Shown: piece after piece, positions 1 to 9,093 of the stretch
How the letters are laid out: every line of letters begins with the position of its first letter
How positions within the stretch are numbered: position 1 is the stretch's first letter
Assembly (NCBI GenBank): GCA_023091735.1
Contig: JALKBU010000021.1
Coordinates: 1-64,000, forward strand
DNA length: 64,000 nucleotides
Direction: 5' to 3'
Origin: Trichomonas tenax
Lineage: Eukaryota; Parabasalia; Trichomonadida; Trichomonadidae
Program-made: the position numbers and the translations under genes
The notes under the pieces: generated by a model
Told to the model about the DNA's origin: nothing
Databases searched by the model: none
What the model saw: the letters and a program-made list of their open reading frames with translations, nothing else

Positions 1-301
1 TCGATTTTTCTCAACCAGTATGAATATTTAAGGTCTAATTTTGGTGGCAAATGAAAAATTTTCCCATCTAAAATGCTGTGGATATATAAAGCATGAAAAA
101 TATATTATTCAATATTATATCAAAAAATATCTTGCTTCATGCAAGTGCTGTTAAGCTCAAACTAGTAGTTGGTTAAGGAGAAATTTCAAACAAACACAAA
201 CAAAAATCAAAAAACGTGGAAAATCGCCCTATCTGGAATTAAGTAGCATCTCCTATATTGTCTATTATCCTGGAATAATGTAATTTTCTGGAACGGTTAC
301 T

Positions 302-994
302 ATGATGAAGGGTCAAGAAAATTCAACGGATACCTATTTCTCAAATGAAAATGGAGAGTTTTTAGAAAAATTAGCAACCACTTACAATAAAGAACGAGTA
401 TATATTTCTATTCCAACTCCAAAAGTTAGTATGTCATAAGGAATGTATTGCTATTTTAGATGTATTGACAAATTAGGAGTCAAATCAACAATTTTTCAAA
501 GATATCTATATATTATTTATAATGTAACTGAAGAAGAAGAACCAACACCGACACCTGATGGTGAACCAACACCGACACCTGATGGTGAACATCCTCATAC
601 AAATAAGCCACCTGAAAAAGACACTCCTGAGCCATCCAAAGAAGTCATTCAGACAGAAAAGCCTGAAAATCCGACAACAATTGAATCAAATGATAACAAA
701 GATGACCCATCAAATTCAGGTCAAAATAGTGGATTCTTCTCAACCCTTGTTGGAAAAATCATTTTAATTCCATTCCTAGTCTTATCAATCATTGGAAATG
801 TCATACTCACTGTTTTCGTCGTTAAGCTCTTAAAGAATCAAAATACACCGCCGCCGCCTGAAGAGCCACCAGCAGATGCAATTGAAACTGCAGAACATGA
901 TGCTCCAAACAACGATGGAATGATGATGTCAGATGTTGACAATGATGATGATAACATCGATATTACGGGGCCTCCGCAAGATGTCTTTATTTAA
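302..994 (+). pseudogene. Surface membrane protein, C-terminal part, with in-frame stop
   Basis: The frame opens with two Met codons at 302 and is interrupted by TAA at 437-439; it then runs on in the same frame from Met 443 to 994. The downstream part has a Pro/Thr/Glu-rich stalk containing two copies of PTPTPDGE, one strong transmembrane segment (around GKIILIPFLVLSIIGNVILT, about residues 105-130 of the part starting at 443), then a short acidic, proline-rich cytoplasmic tail. Stalk, single span and Asp/Asn-rich tail are the usual end of trichomonad type I surface proteins. No ectodomain could be identified, because the upstream 300 bases are interrupted in all frames. It could instead be a short intact gene from 443, but the missing signal peptide makes a relic more likely. 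Confidence 0.55.
541..588 (+). repeat. Two tandem copies of a 24-bp unit
   Basis: Two perfect 24-base copies (541-564 and 565-588) encode the Pro/Thr stalk repeat PTPTPDGE of the surface-protein relic. The unit is a multiple of three, so copy number can change without a frameshift. Confidence 0.9.
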
Positions 995-1074
995 CGAACT
1001 AATTTCAATCTAAAAATTCTTATTTTAAGTAAAGTTTTAGTAACATAAATATTTTGAGCAAAACAAGATAAAAA

Positions 1075-2529
1075 TTATTCAAGCTTAAGGTGATCAACTG
1101 TTCCGCAGAGAACTTCGTAGAGGACGTACAGCATCGGGATACCAATGAAGAACACGGAAACAAAGATAGCTGTTATTTCAGCCTTGTGCTCGATCCTGTT
1201 GAAGACCATGTAGTAATGCTTTGCCTTCCAAACGACGTTGTTGAGCATTCCTGGCTCTGGCGGTATCTCTAACTCTTCGTCTATGTTGATCCAATTGTAA
1301 GAAAGCTTCATCTTCTTGATCATGTACCTCTGCCTTTGTGCGAAATCTTCAAGGTTCCAACGCTTGATAAGAGTTTCGTTGTGCGAAACGAGGAGATTTG
1401 TAACTAACACATCATGATATAATGACCATATATTGAACGAGAAACCAGTGATTCCTGGCAGCGAGTAGTTGTACTTGTGTGTGAACTTCGGATTCTGTAT
1501 CTTTCGCGGCTTCCACGTTCCTTTAAACTTCGGATTCTTAATCATTGGTGGAGACCATTTTCCTTTGTACTTTGGATTCTTTATCATCGGCTGAACCCAC
1601 TTTCCGCACCCGATTCTGCACTTTGGATTCTTCAGCATCTTCGGTTTATATGGACCGAACATGAATTCGCTATATTCCGCAGGTTTCTTGTCCTTTGGGT
1701 CTGGAATCATGTCAGGCTCATCCTCGTACCATCCCAATGGTGGTGAGGACCTCCTTGGGTCTGGAATCATCTCCGGTTCGTTTTCGTCCCAATCATCAGG
1801 TTTCGTTGCCTTCGTGTCTGGTATAAATTCGTCGTCGACCCAATCCGCTGGCTTCTTTTCGTTCGGGTCATCGATGATTTTCGGCTCTACGATCGGGATT
1901 TTGAATGAATCGGTAAATGTGCCGTTAAGGAATGACATAGTGTCGATCATATATTCGAATGTGTTGTCCGGTCTGATTATGAGTGTGAATAAGTGCGGAA
2001 TTTCATCGAAAGGCACTTTAATGAATTTTTCAATTTTGTGTTTGTCGTCCTGAGAGTTTACGAAGAAATTGAGCAAAGCCTTTGTCTTCCTGTCGTTGTG
2101 TACAGGTCCGAATTCGATAGTTCCGTGCGTTGTGTTCGTCTGATTGAATGGTTCAAAATCTGTAGTGTGAACTCTCAACAAAGCGCGGAAGCAATGATAA
2201 ATCAGCTGTGCTCTGACTTCGTACTGTATGACAATCGTCTCATTCATGTGATATATCGGTGCTGGAAGCTTCGTTGAAATTATATGGCTTTTCTGCTTCT
2301 GTGTGATGACCATACCTCTCTCCTTTCTCCTCGGCGACGGTGGATATGAGAGATCATTCGCCCAAATGCCCTCAAATCCTGTCGCACGAGAACGAGTCCA
2401 TCGCTTCCAGACGAACGGATCGGAGAAATTCTCCCAATAGAGGACATCGCACGCAGGCTGCATCGGAAGTCCCATCTCGTCGTAGAAACGGGAGATAGAA
2501 GTCGCGAGATGAAGAAAAACAGAAAGCAT
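1075..2529 (-). CDS. Calnexin-like ER membrane chaperone
   Basis: A 484-residue type I membrane protein of the calreticulin/calnexin family. Residues 1-15 are hydrophobic and could be a signal peptide. A jelly-roll-like lumenal domain follows. The P-domain, about residues 217-355, holds four type-1 repeats (IxDPxxxKPxDW pattern) and four type-2 repeats (MIKNPKYKGKW pattern). A single transmembrane helix lies at about 452-475 with a tail of about ten residues. The 4+4 repeat count and the membrane anchor fit calnexin; calreticulin has 3+3 and is soluble. In calnexins the P-domain arm recruits ERp57-type co-chaperones in the ER. The globular domain is divergent: the family CGG(A/G)Y motif reads HCFRALLR (residues 113-120) and the FGPDxCG motif reads FGPVHND, so glycan binding is doubtful. 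Several NxS/T sites are present. The start is the first ATG, with CCTTT 20 bases upstream. Confidence 0.88.
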   Translation of the reverse strand: MLSVFLHLATSISRFYDEMGLPMQPACDVLYWENFSDPFVWKRWTRSRATGFEGIWANDLSYPPSPRRKERGMVITQKQKSHIISTKLPAPIYHMNETIVIQYEVRAQLIYHCFRALLRVHTTDFEPFNQTNTTHGTIEFGPVHNDRKTKALLNFFVNSQDDKHKIEKFIKVPFDEIPHLFTLIIRPDNTFEYMIDTMSFLNGTFTDSFKIPIVEPKIIDDPNEKKPADWVDDEFIPDTKATKPDDWDENEPEMIPDPRRSSPPLGWYEDEPDMIPDPKDKKPAEYSEFMFGPYKPKMLKNPKCRIGCGKWVQPMIKNPKYKGKWSPPMIKNPKFKGTWKPRKIQNPKFTHKYNYSLPGITGFSFNIWSLYHDVLVTNLLVSHNETLIKRWNLEDFAQRQRYMIKKMKLSYNWINIDEELEIPPEPGMLNNVVWKAKHYYMVFNRIEHKAEITAIFVSVFFIGIPMLYVLYEVLCGTVDHLKLE

Positions 2530-2949
2530 TCACAAAACTGTTGTAAACAAAGGTATGGAAACTTCGAAGCGCCATAGCAATTTGCTTCAAACTCATAGTA
2601 TATACTATATAGGCCCTAGAGACGCTATAGATTGAAGCACTAAAGATATAAACAGTTATGGGCTAAGATCATAATTTTCTAATATTATTTTGGAAATTTT
2701 AAATAAAAATTTAAAAAAAGTAGAAGATGAGCATAAAAAAACTAATATAGGTGGAAGTTAATAATACACATGATACTATATTAGAAGCCCTATAAATGTA
2801 TAAGGTTTATATAAACAAAGCATTAGTAACTTAGTGAAGGCTCTAACTTGTGCCATTCTTTTATTGCTATATATATTATTATGAAAAATATTATTTTGTA
2901 TGAAAGATAAAAAATGGTTCTGTTAGTGAAGTGTGTGTATTAGGATTCT
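2530..2949. other. Intergenic, AT-rich
   Basis: The gap between the calnexin-like gene and the end of RACK1 holds short A/T runs and no reading frame with recognisable content. The part next to 2530 carries the upstream gene's promoter. Confidence 0.6.
2549..2553 (-). promoter_or_regulatory. CCTTT core-promoter element before calnexin-like gene
   Basis: CCTTT on the minus strand lies about 20 bases before the ATG. A CCTTT element (M5) at or near the start site is known from T. vaginalis promoters; the assignment here is by position only. Confidence 0.4.
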
Positions 2950-3954
2950 TTATGCGGACTTAACTTCCCAAGCACGGATGGAACCATCGTTGTAGCCGGA
3001 GTAGAGGACAGAGCCGTCAGCAGCCCAGGCGAGGCATGTGCAGTCTGGTGTGCGGCCGGCCTCTCTCTTGCCGAGTGGCTTGAAGTTTGGCTGGACGAGG
3101 TCGATCTGCTGCTTAGCGCCGATGTCCCAGACAGCGATGCCTTCGTATGTGGCAGCGCAGATCCAGGCCTGTGTTGGGCAGGCAGCGACGGCGTGGACTG
3201 GAGCTGGAGCTGTGAAGGAGATTGTCTTAGCGCCTGTTTCTGTGACCCACATGACAACCTTGCGGTCGGAGCCACCTGTGATGATCCACTTGCCGTCTGG
3301 TGTGAAGTCGACGGATGTGCAGCGGCCATCGTGAGCCTTGAACTCCTTGATGAGCTTGGCCTCCTTCTCGATTGACCAGATGTAGACCTTGCCGTCCCAG
3401 CAGCCGACAGCGATGATGAGTGGGGATTGCTCATCAGCCATTGGAGCGCAAGCGACGGATGTGACCCAGGAAGAGCACTGGAGCTCAGCCTTGTTCTCAC
3501 CGAGGATGTTCCAGATCTTGACGAGGTTATCGCGGCCGACGGAGATGATACGGCGGTTGCATGGGGAGAATGTAACACCTAAGACATCCTTCTTGTGGCC
3601 GAGGAAGAGCTTCTTTGTTGTGCGTGTGGCGAGGTCCCAAAGGCGGAGTGTGTTATCCCAGGAGGATGTGAGAAGGTGGGAAGCGTCGCGGGAGAGGGAA
3701 ACATCGGAGACGAAGTGGTTGTGGCCAGCAAGGCGTGTGTATGGCTGAGCCCATTGCTCCTGTGTGCGTGTGAGCTTCCAGACGAGGGCTGTCTTATCGC
3801 GGGAGGATGAGACGAGTGTGTTGTGGTTAGCATCAACCTCGATAGCCTCGATAGCCTGGTTGTGGCCAACGAATGTAGCGCGAGCTGTGAAGTGGGAGGA
3901 GGAGGCCTCTTCGACTTCGACTTGTTCAACTTGTTCTACCTGTTCGGCGGACAT
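2950..3954 (-). CDS. RACK1: RACK1, ribosome-associated WD40 scaffold
   Basis: A 334-residue protein made entirely of seven WD40 repeats, with the GH...WD spacing seen in GHNHFVSDVSLSRDASHLLT, LRLWDLAT, VKIWN, VYIWS, VVMWV and the final IRAWEV. Order and length match RACK1 (Gbeta-like protein, Asc1), which sits on the head of the 40S subunit and links translation to signalling and ribosome quality control. The first about 20 residues are Glu/Val-rich (QVEQVEQVE) and precede the first blade. Codons are strikingly GC-ending (GTC, AAG, CTC) against AT-rich surroundings, as in other highly expressed trichomonad genes. The stop is TAA followed by A, giving the UAAA poly(A) signal. The ATG at 3954 has CCTTT 8-12 bases upstream. 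Confidence 0.93.
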   Translation of the reverse strand: MSAEQVEQVEQVEVEEASSSHFTARATFVGHNQAIEAIEVDANHNTLVSSSRDKTALVWKLTRTQEQWAQPYTRLAGHNHFVSDVSLSRDASHLLTSSWDNTLRLWDLATRTTKKLFLGHKKDVLGVTFSPCNRRIISVGRDNLVKIWNILGENKAELQCSSWVTSVACAPMADEQSPLIIAVGCWDGKVYIWSIEKEAKLIKEFKAHDGRCTSVDFTPDGKWIITGGSDRKVVMWVTETGAKTISFTAPAPVHAVAACPTQAWICAATYEGIAVWDIGAKQQIDLVQPNFKPLGKREAGRTPDCTCLAWAADGSVLYSGYNDGSIRAWEVKSA

Positions 3955-3961
3955 GATAAAG

Positions 3962-3966
3962 AAAGG
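3962..3966 (-). promoter_or_regulatory. CCTTT core-promoter element before RACK1
   Basis: CCTTT on the minus strand ends 8 bases before the ATG, inside GGCCTTTCTTTATCATG. The position fits the M5 element of trichomonad promoters that have very short 5' leaders. Confidence 0.5.
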
Positions 3967-4012
3967 CCAAAACCGCCTATATCGTTCGCTTTTGAGGGAG
4001 AATAGGAGTTAG

Positions 4013-4335
4013 CATTACGATTATTTTTACCTCAATTTTCATATTATCATCGCAATATGCTCTATACATATTATTATGTCTATTTTATGATTTAATTTTT
4101 TCGAAGGTTTTAGAAAATATCAATTATTTTGCATTTATTGTTCAATTTTAAAATAATTTTTTTAATTCTTCTATTCTTTCTTTTAAAATACTATAAATAT
4201 GTCTTTGCCTGTATGAGAAAATCACTTTTTCTAAATAAATCATTATCAAAATATGTGATATAAAATCAATATCAAAAAATTATCTAATTTGAGCATATGT
4301 GTAAAAACCTAATGAAGCAATGATAGATAGTATGT
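4013..4335. other. Intergenic, AT-rich
   Basis: The gap between the RACK1 promoter and the convergent-side end of the next minus-strand gene consists of A/T-rich DNA with no supported gene or repeat. Confidence 0.6.
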
Positions 4336-7008
4336 TTATAGGTTGTATCTCAAGTAAATTGAGAATGAAAATAGAATAAATGTTAGAGTGACAATGAAGT
4401 ATTCGAGGTGGAAGTCACTCAAAAGTTCTGTTAATGGAATTCGAGATTCAATCTCGAGTTCTGTCAAAGTTATTTGTTGATTTTCAATACGTAGAAGGAT
4501 TTTGAAAAATTTCTCCTTAGCAACAACTTGATGAGGAATAGCTATAACAATCTTTCCGTTGTTGCATGTTGAAATATAGCTTCCAAGAATGAAATATCTC
4601 GAAAGAACAGATGCTTTGTATTTTCCTCCATTCACACTGTTGCCATTGCTATCTAATGGATAAAACTCAACGAAGTGCGTTTTATCTCTGAAGTAATGTT
4701 TTGATACAAAATTAATCGTTGAATTTACAATCAAAGTTGGCAATTTAGCATGAATATCTAGTTTTTGTCTATGAGAGCATGAAAATTCTAAAGATAATGA
4801 TATATTTCCGTATGGAAAAGTTGCATCAACGTTGATGTCAAAGTAAAATTGGCCATTGAGGCCAGTTGACGCAGGTATTGACAAACAGGTTATCGTTTTG
4901 TATGCAAATGCAAGTGATGGTTTCATTATTGCTGAATTCAAAATTGTTTTTTGTTTGTGATCAATGATAAAGAATGAAATTCGAAACTGTTTTCCGTGAA
5001 TAACTTCAATAATATTGTTTTTGTTGCTGATGTTCGTTTGAATAGAAACTAATTCTATTGAATTTTCTGGTTTTGGAATCGAATAATTACAATTGATTCG
5101 AATTTCATTGTTATAGTAAAAATATAAGTTGAAATCAACTCTGTAATCAATGTAGTCATCAAATTTTGTATTGAAATCAATCGATACTAATGAATTGTTG
5201 AATATAACTGGAACTCCTTCGATTGTTTTAATTGTTTGACAACAAGAACTTATCTTAAGCGTAAGTATTGCTGAAACATCAATAGTTTTTGTTTCTCCCG
5301 TTGCGAGAATTATATTTGCATTTCGAATTTGTTGTTCATTCAGAAATATTAGATTGCCCCTGAAAACAGAAGCTGGAATTATTTGAATGCGGTTATTGCC
5401 AAACATTGATTTATCAGTGAATGAAAGATTTGAAATCATTAAACTCGAATTAAAATGGAAATTGAAAGTTTTTGAAGTGTGAATACCATGAAATTGATCG
5501 CCCACTTCAAGAACAACTTTGATTTTTCCTGGAAAAATCAACTTATCAATTTCAAATTTGTATTCGAATTTAAAAGATGTATCAAATGGATGAATTTCAT
5601 TACAATGAGGAAAATTCGATGAATCAAATATAGTGAAGCTGATTGTTTTATTGTGATTCAAATTTTGATCATAATTTGATTTTAATACAGCTTCTGCATA
5701 TATAACAGATCCATATGTTACATCTTGTTTCTGATTAGTTACTTCTTCGTTTTGCTCATTAATAACTTCGCAAATGAAGTCAATTGGTAAAGAGATGTAA
5801 ATTTCGCTTGAATAATCAATGAGATACTTTGCTGTATTGGTTTCTGATAGCTCAATTAAACAATGAACATCGTATTTACCAAGATTTTTGAAATTCAAAT
5901 AATCCTCTGTAACATATAGTCCAGTTGACATATCAAGAGTCATATTTACAGTTTTTTGACGTGTTGTTGAAGAATTAAGCGTGAAATTAATAGTAAGAAA
6001 TGGATTGATGAATAAATTAAAGCTTGTTATCTTTGCTGCAAATCTATATCTGGAATTTGGTTGATGTACAATACTCTTTGACTTGATCAGTGTATTTTGT
6101 TCATCGATCAAATATAATATAATATTGATATGCTTTTGAAGTTCTTTTGTAACTTTCATAATCTTTGTAATGTAATAGGTATCTTCAATTGTATTCTTTT
6201 TGCATTCTAAATGGATATTAAATTGAAATTTTGTCGAGGAAGAATTCAATGAGCTTAAGTAGTTATATAATTGCTTATTAGTAATGTTCTTTAGCGAAAT
6301 ACCTAAAGAAATCTGATCTTCGATGAATAAATTAATTTCATCATTTTCTATTTTGTTATATTTTTCATTTAAAAACATTCCAATGCGTTGAGACTTAGAT
6401 GAAGATATTCCTGGGAATGCGTATTTGTGGTCAAAATAAAAATATTTGATATTACTTAATATTTTGGGATAATCATATGAAGTTGCATTCAAATTCATCA
6501 TTTTGATGATTTTCATTGCATAGTATGTATGATGTATTGTAGGTTTATCTTTTATGGTGTTTCTAAACAGACCTTCTTTCGAATCGTATAAATTATCAAG
6601 GATTTTCGATATTTTGTTTGGATCAAGCTGAATAATAGGTAATGGAGATAATTTCAAATAGTAATAAATTGCTTTTAAAGACGTTCTTTCGCCAATTTTG
6701 TATCCAACTCCGCCATCTCGATTAATTAGGCGCTCAATGTAAGATTTAGACGAAAGAAAGTTGATCTTCGAAAACAAGCCGAATGTTGTAATCATGTAAT
6801 ATGATTGTACAAATGTTTTGATATTTGGAGCTTTTCCAATTTCAGCGAAACCGCCGTCGTTGGTCTGAAAAGATCCAATATATGAAAGATGGCGAAGAAA
6901 TGAAACGCTATCGAGCGATGTGTAAAATAATGTCGCGAGAAGAAATAAAATTAGTGAATAAAAATGAATTTGTAAACTAACGAAACAATAATATTTACAA
7001 CAAAACAA
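4336..7008 (-). CDS. Large secretory/membrane protein with toroid-like N-terminus; start unclear
   Basis: An open frame of 890 codons. An N-terminal hydrophobic stretch (about residues 18-32) looks like a signal peptide or anchor. About residues 38-160 hold three spaced motifs, SFQTNDGGF, INRDGGVGY and SKEGLFRN, resembling alpha/alpha-toroid repeats of prenyltransferase/terpenoid-cyclase type. A long beta-rich region rich in NxS/T sites follows, and one transmembrane helix ends the protein (about 865-887). Toroid-like N-terminus plus C-terminal membrane anchor recalls ribophorin II (an oligosaccharyltransferase subunit), but the length and single span do not match, so no name is given. Position 7008 is a TTG. 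No ATG precedes the hydrophobic stretch in frame, and the first ATG codon is near residue 72 (about 6795), inside the conserved region. The gene may have lost its start codon, use a non-ATG start, or have an unseen 5' end. Confidence 0.6.
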   Translation of the reverse strand: MFCCKYYCFVSLQIHFYSLILFLLATLFYTSLDSVSFLRHLSYIGSFQTNDGGFAEIGKAPNIKTFVQSYYMITTFGLFSKINFLSSKSYIERLINRDGGVGYKIGERTSLKAIYYYLKLSPLPIIQLDPNKISKILDNLYDSKEGLFRNTIKDKPTIHHTYYAMKIIKMMNLNATSYDYPKILSNIKYFYFDHKYAFPGISSSKSQRIGMFLNEKYNKIENDEINLFIEDQISLGISLKNITNKQLYNYLSSLNSSSTKFQFNIHLECKKNTIEDTYYITKIMKVTKELQKHINIILYLIDEQNTLIKSKSIVHQPNSRYRFAAKITSFNLFINPFLTINFTLNSSTTRQKTVNMTLDMSTGLYVTEDYLNFKNLGKYDVHCLIELSETNTAKYLIDYSSEIYISLPIDFICEVINEQNEEVTNQKQDVTYGSVIYAEAVLKSNYDQNLNHNKTISFTIFDSSNFPHCNEIHPFDTSFKFEYKFEIDKLIFPGKIKVVLEVGDQFHGIHTSKTFNFHFNSSLMISNLSFTDKSMFGNNRIQIIPASVFRGNLIFLNEQQIRNANIILATGETKTIDVSAILTLKISSCCQTIKTIEGVPVIFNNSLVSIDFNTKFDDYIDYRVDFNLYFYYNNEIRINCNYSIPKPENSIELVSIQTNISNKNNIIEVIHGKQFRISFFIIDHKQKTILNSAIMKPSLAFAYKTITCLSIPASTGLNGQFYFDINVDATFPYGNISLSLEFSCSHRQKLDIHAKLPTLIVNSTINFVSKHYFRDKTHFVEFYPLDSNGNSVNGGKYKASVLSRYFILGSYISTCNNGKIVIAIPHQVVAKEKFFKILLRIENQQITLTELEIESRIPLTELLSDFHLEYFIVTLTFILFSFSIYLRYNL

Positions 7009-7219
7009 TCTACAACAAATTGCAACTTCTTTTACTAATATTTCGTGATTATTTTCTAATTTCTATTATATTTTATAATCTCAATAGCACATTCGTAAAA
7101 CAAGAAAAAATAACTATGTACATTGCTTCTGATCATCAAACTCAATATAATCAAATTTTGATGATATTTTTCATCGTACAAGAAACTCTCTGTATGATGA
7201 AACAATATATATTCAGCAC

Positions 7220-8428
7220 TTATTTCTTTTTGTAACTTGCAGCTCTTTCAAAAAGTATTTTTCTAAGATAAGCTTTCATTTCAGAGTTATTTGTTAATTG
7301 AACAATTTCACTGGTCAATTTGCATCCTATAGATAGCATGTAGTCAACCAATTCATAGCTGTTGCTCCAAATTGCAGAGAGAATTGGTTGAAACTTTTCT
7401 TTATCAGCTCCTTTCTCGATGAGGATTTTCACGATGTCTAACCATCCATTCTTGCAAGCATGCTTCAGCATTGTTCCATCAAGACCGTACACTTCATTCA
7501 CATTCTTTGTAGTTACATGGCGCTGCACAAACTCTAAAGCAATGTCATGAAATCCATTCGACATCAAAATGTCCATTCTCGTCCATCCAAAGCTTTGAGG
7601 CTTTCTCATAAAGTATATAAAAGCTCTTGTGTTCATCCATTCTAAGCATTCTAGAGTTTTGACTTCACTCTCGTTCGGGATCATGTTGAGTTTAATCCAG
7701 TCTGCAATGTCATTTCTGTGATATTTTATCGCGAATAAAAACGAATGTCTAAAATCAAATTTCGCGTTCATTGCAATACGAAGAATCTCCAAACTTCCAC
7801 CTTGAATCGCTGACTCTATGGTATAGCTTATTACTTCTTCCTCGACATTGTTCTGGATGATGAATTTGAAGCAATTCACAGCAGCAAACTTCGCGGCTAA
7901 ATCGAGATCATTTATCGTGATATAAAAGTTAGGATTTTGTGTTAATTCAATCAGATCATCCAGCATATCATGGGCAATGAAGTACTCTGCGCTTTGGGTC
8001 TCTCTATCGTATAAATCACATATTTTTTGTATTTTTTGTTTTGCATCTGGGTAACCTTTTGAATCTCGATGTTTTTCATTTAACAAACTCTTTAGCGGAG
8101 ACTTGTTGTACCATGTTTCTGACACTGGAATGTTTTTCTTCGTTTCTGTAACAATTCGAGAATATATTTCTGAAATTTCGAATAATCGAAGTGGTATGAT
8201 TTCTGAAACTCTGTAGGCAAGTCGCAGGAAGTATACAACTGATAATGGGTTATTTTCTACATATTGGATAATTTTATCGCTGAATTCTCGATAATTTTCG
8301 GGTGTTATCGTGAAAAATGAGTCCTCCAGTTCAAGCAAATCTGCTGTTGAGTCTATTATTTCAATTTCAGACAACAACGTCGAATTCATTTTTGTCCAAG
8401 CACTGAAATAAAGGAACATTCTGTTCAT
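7220..8428 (-). CDS. Ankyrin-repeat protein (DUF3447 type)
   Basis: A 402-residue protein with the layout of the very large trichomonad ankyrin family. A helical N-terminal half (about 1-180) is followed by irregular ankyrin-like repeats; the clearest is MLKHACKNGWLDIVKILIEK near residues 325-350. The block before it (LDLAAKFAAVNCFKFIIQNN and onward) matches the DUF3447 style of degenerate ankyrin repeats. No enzyme domain is seen; the family is presumed to mediate protein contacts. The ATG at 8428 is the first Met; a second Met lies at residue 4. It shares no close neighbour that would suggest a partner. Confidence 0.8.
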   Translation of the reverse strand: MNRMFLYFSAWTKMNSTLLSEIEIIDSTADLLELEDSFFTITPENYREFSDKIIQYVENNPLSVVYFLRLAYRVSEIIPLRLFEISEIYSRIVTETKKNIPVSETWYNKSPLKSLLNEKHRDSKGYPDAKQKIQKICDLYDRETQSAEYFIAHDMLDDLIELTQNPNFYITINDLDLAAKFAAVNCFKFIIQNNVEEEVISYTIESAIQGGSLEILRIAMNAKFDFRHSFLFAIKYHRNDIADWIKLNMIPNESEVKTLECLEWMNTRAFIYFMRKPQSFGWTRMDILMSNGFHDIALEFVQRHVTTKNVNEVYGLDGTMLKHACKNGWLDIVKILIEKGADKEKFQPILSAIWSNSYELVDYMLSIGCKLTSEIVQLTNNSEMKAYLRKILFERAASYKKK

Positions 8429-8980
8429 GAAATTAATTGAAAATAGTCAACAAAACATATATGACTATACAATGATCACCAAATCAGCAAAATAACATTT
8501 TTTTGATAAGCATTTTTGCACAAAATTCAATTTTGATTTCTTTTCTATTTGTTTTTTATTATGCCGAATATATATACATTATTATTTCAAAAATATCACT
8601 TTTTTGACATTTGATTATGACACGAATTTTGCATATTTAGATTGCTTATTAAAAGAAATAATCACACTCAAAGTATCAAAGATTATGATAGCTTGACAAT
8701 AAAGTCTTGTCATAAAATTCACAAAAAATTCTACCCCAAAATTCCATAACACTAAAATTACTGTTGACATTTTTGAATTTATCCAAAATTAGGATTGGCA
8801 AAATTTTTGTCAAAAATGAAAGAGTTCTTCAATAACACGAAAAATTATTAGCAACACAATGAAGGACCAATACTACAATGTCAGTTTTGACACCAAAATT
8901 CAATTCGTACGATAGCAAAGGTTAATTACAACTTTTACATTATGAATATATAATAATCAAATAATGTAAAACAAAATAAA
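8429..8980. other. Intergenic, strongly AT-rich
   Basis: The region between the divergent ankyrin gene and the Pmp-like gene contains repeated short words such as TTTTTGACA, TTGACAA and TGTCAAAA. These resemble the TGACA-containing motifs upstream of other genes in the window. No gene is visible. Confidence 0.5.
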
Positions 8981-9093
8981 TTTTTTATGCTCTCAAAAGC
9001 TCATCGTTTTCACTTTTTTTCATTACACATATTCAATCAAAAAGTTTCTATTTCAATTCAAACATTGCATTTGACAAAGTTCTAAAAATAGTT

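Noticed and set aside
2940..3578. A 212-codon minus-strand frame overlapping RACK1
   Set aside because: It is a Ser/Ala-rich shadow frame created by the GC-ending codon bias of RACK1.
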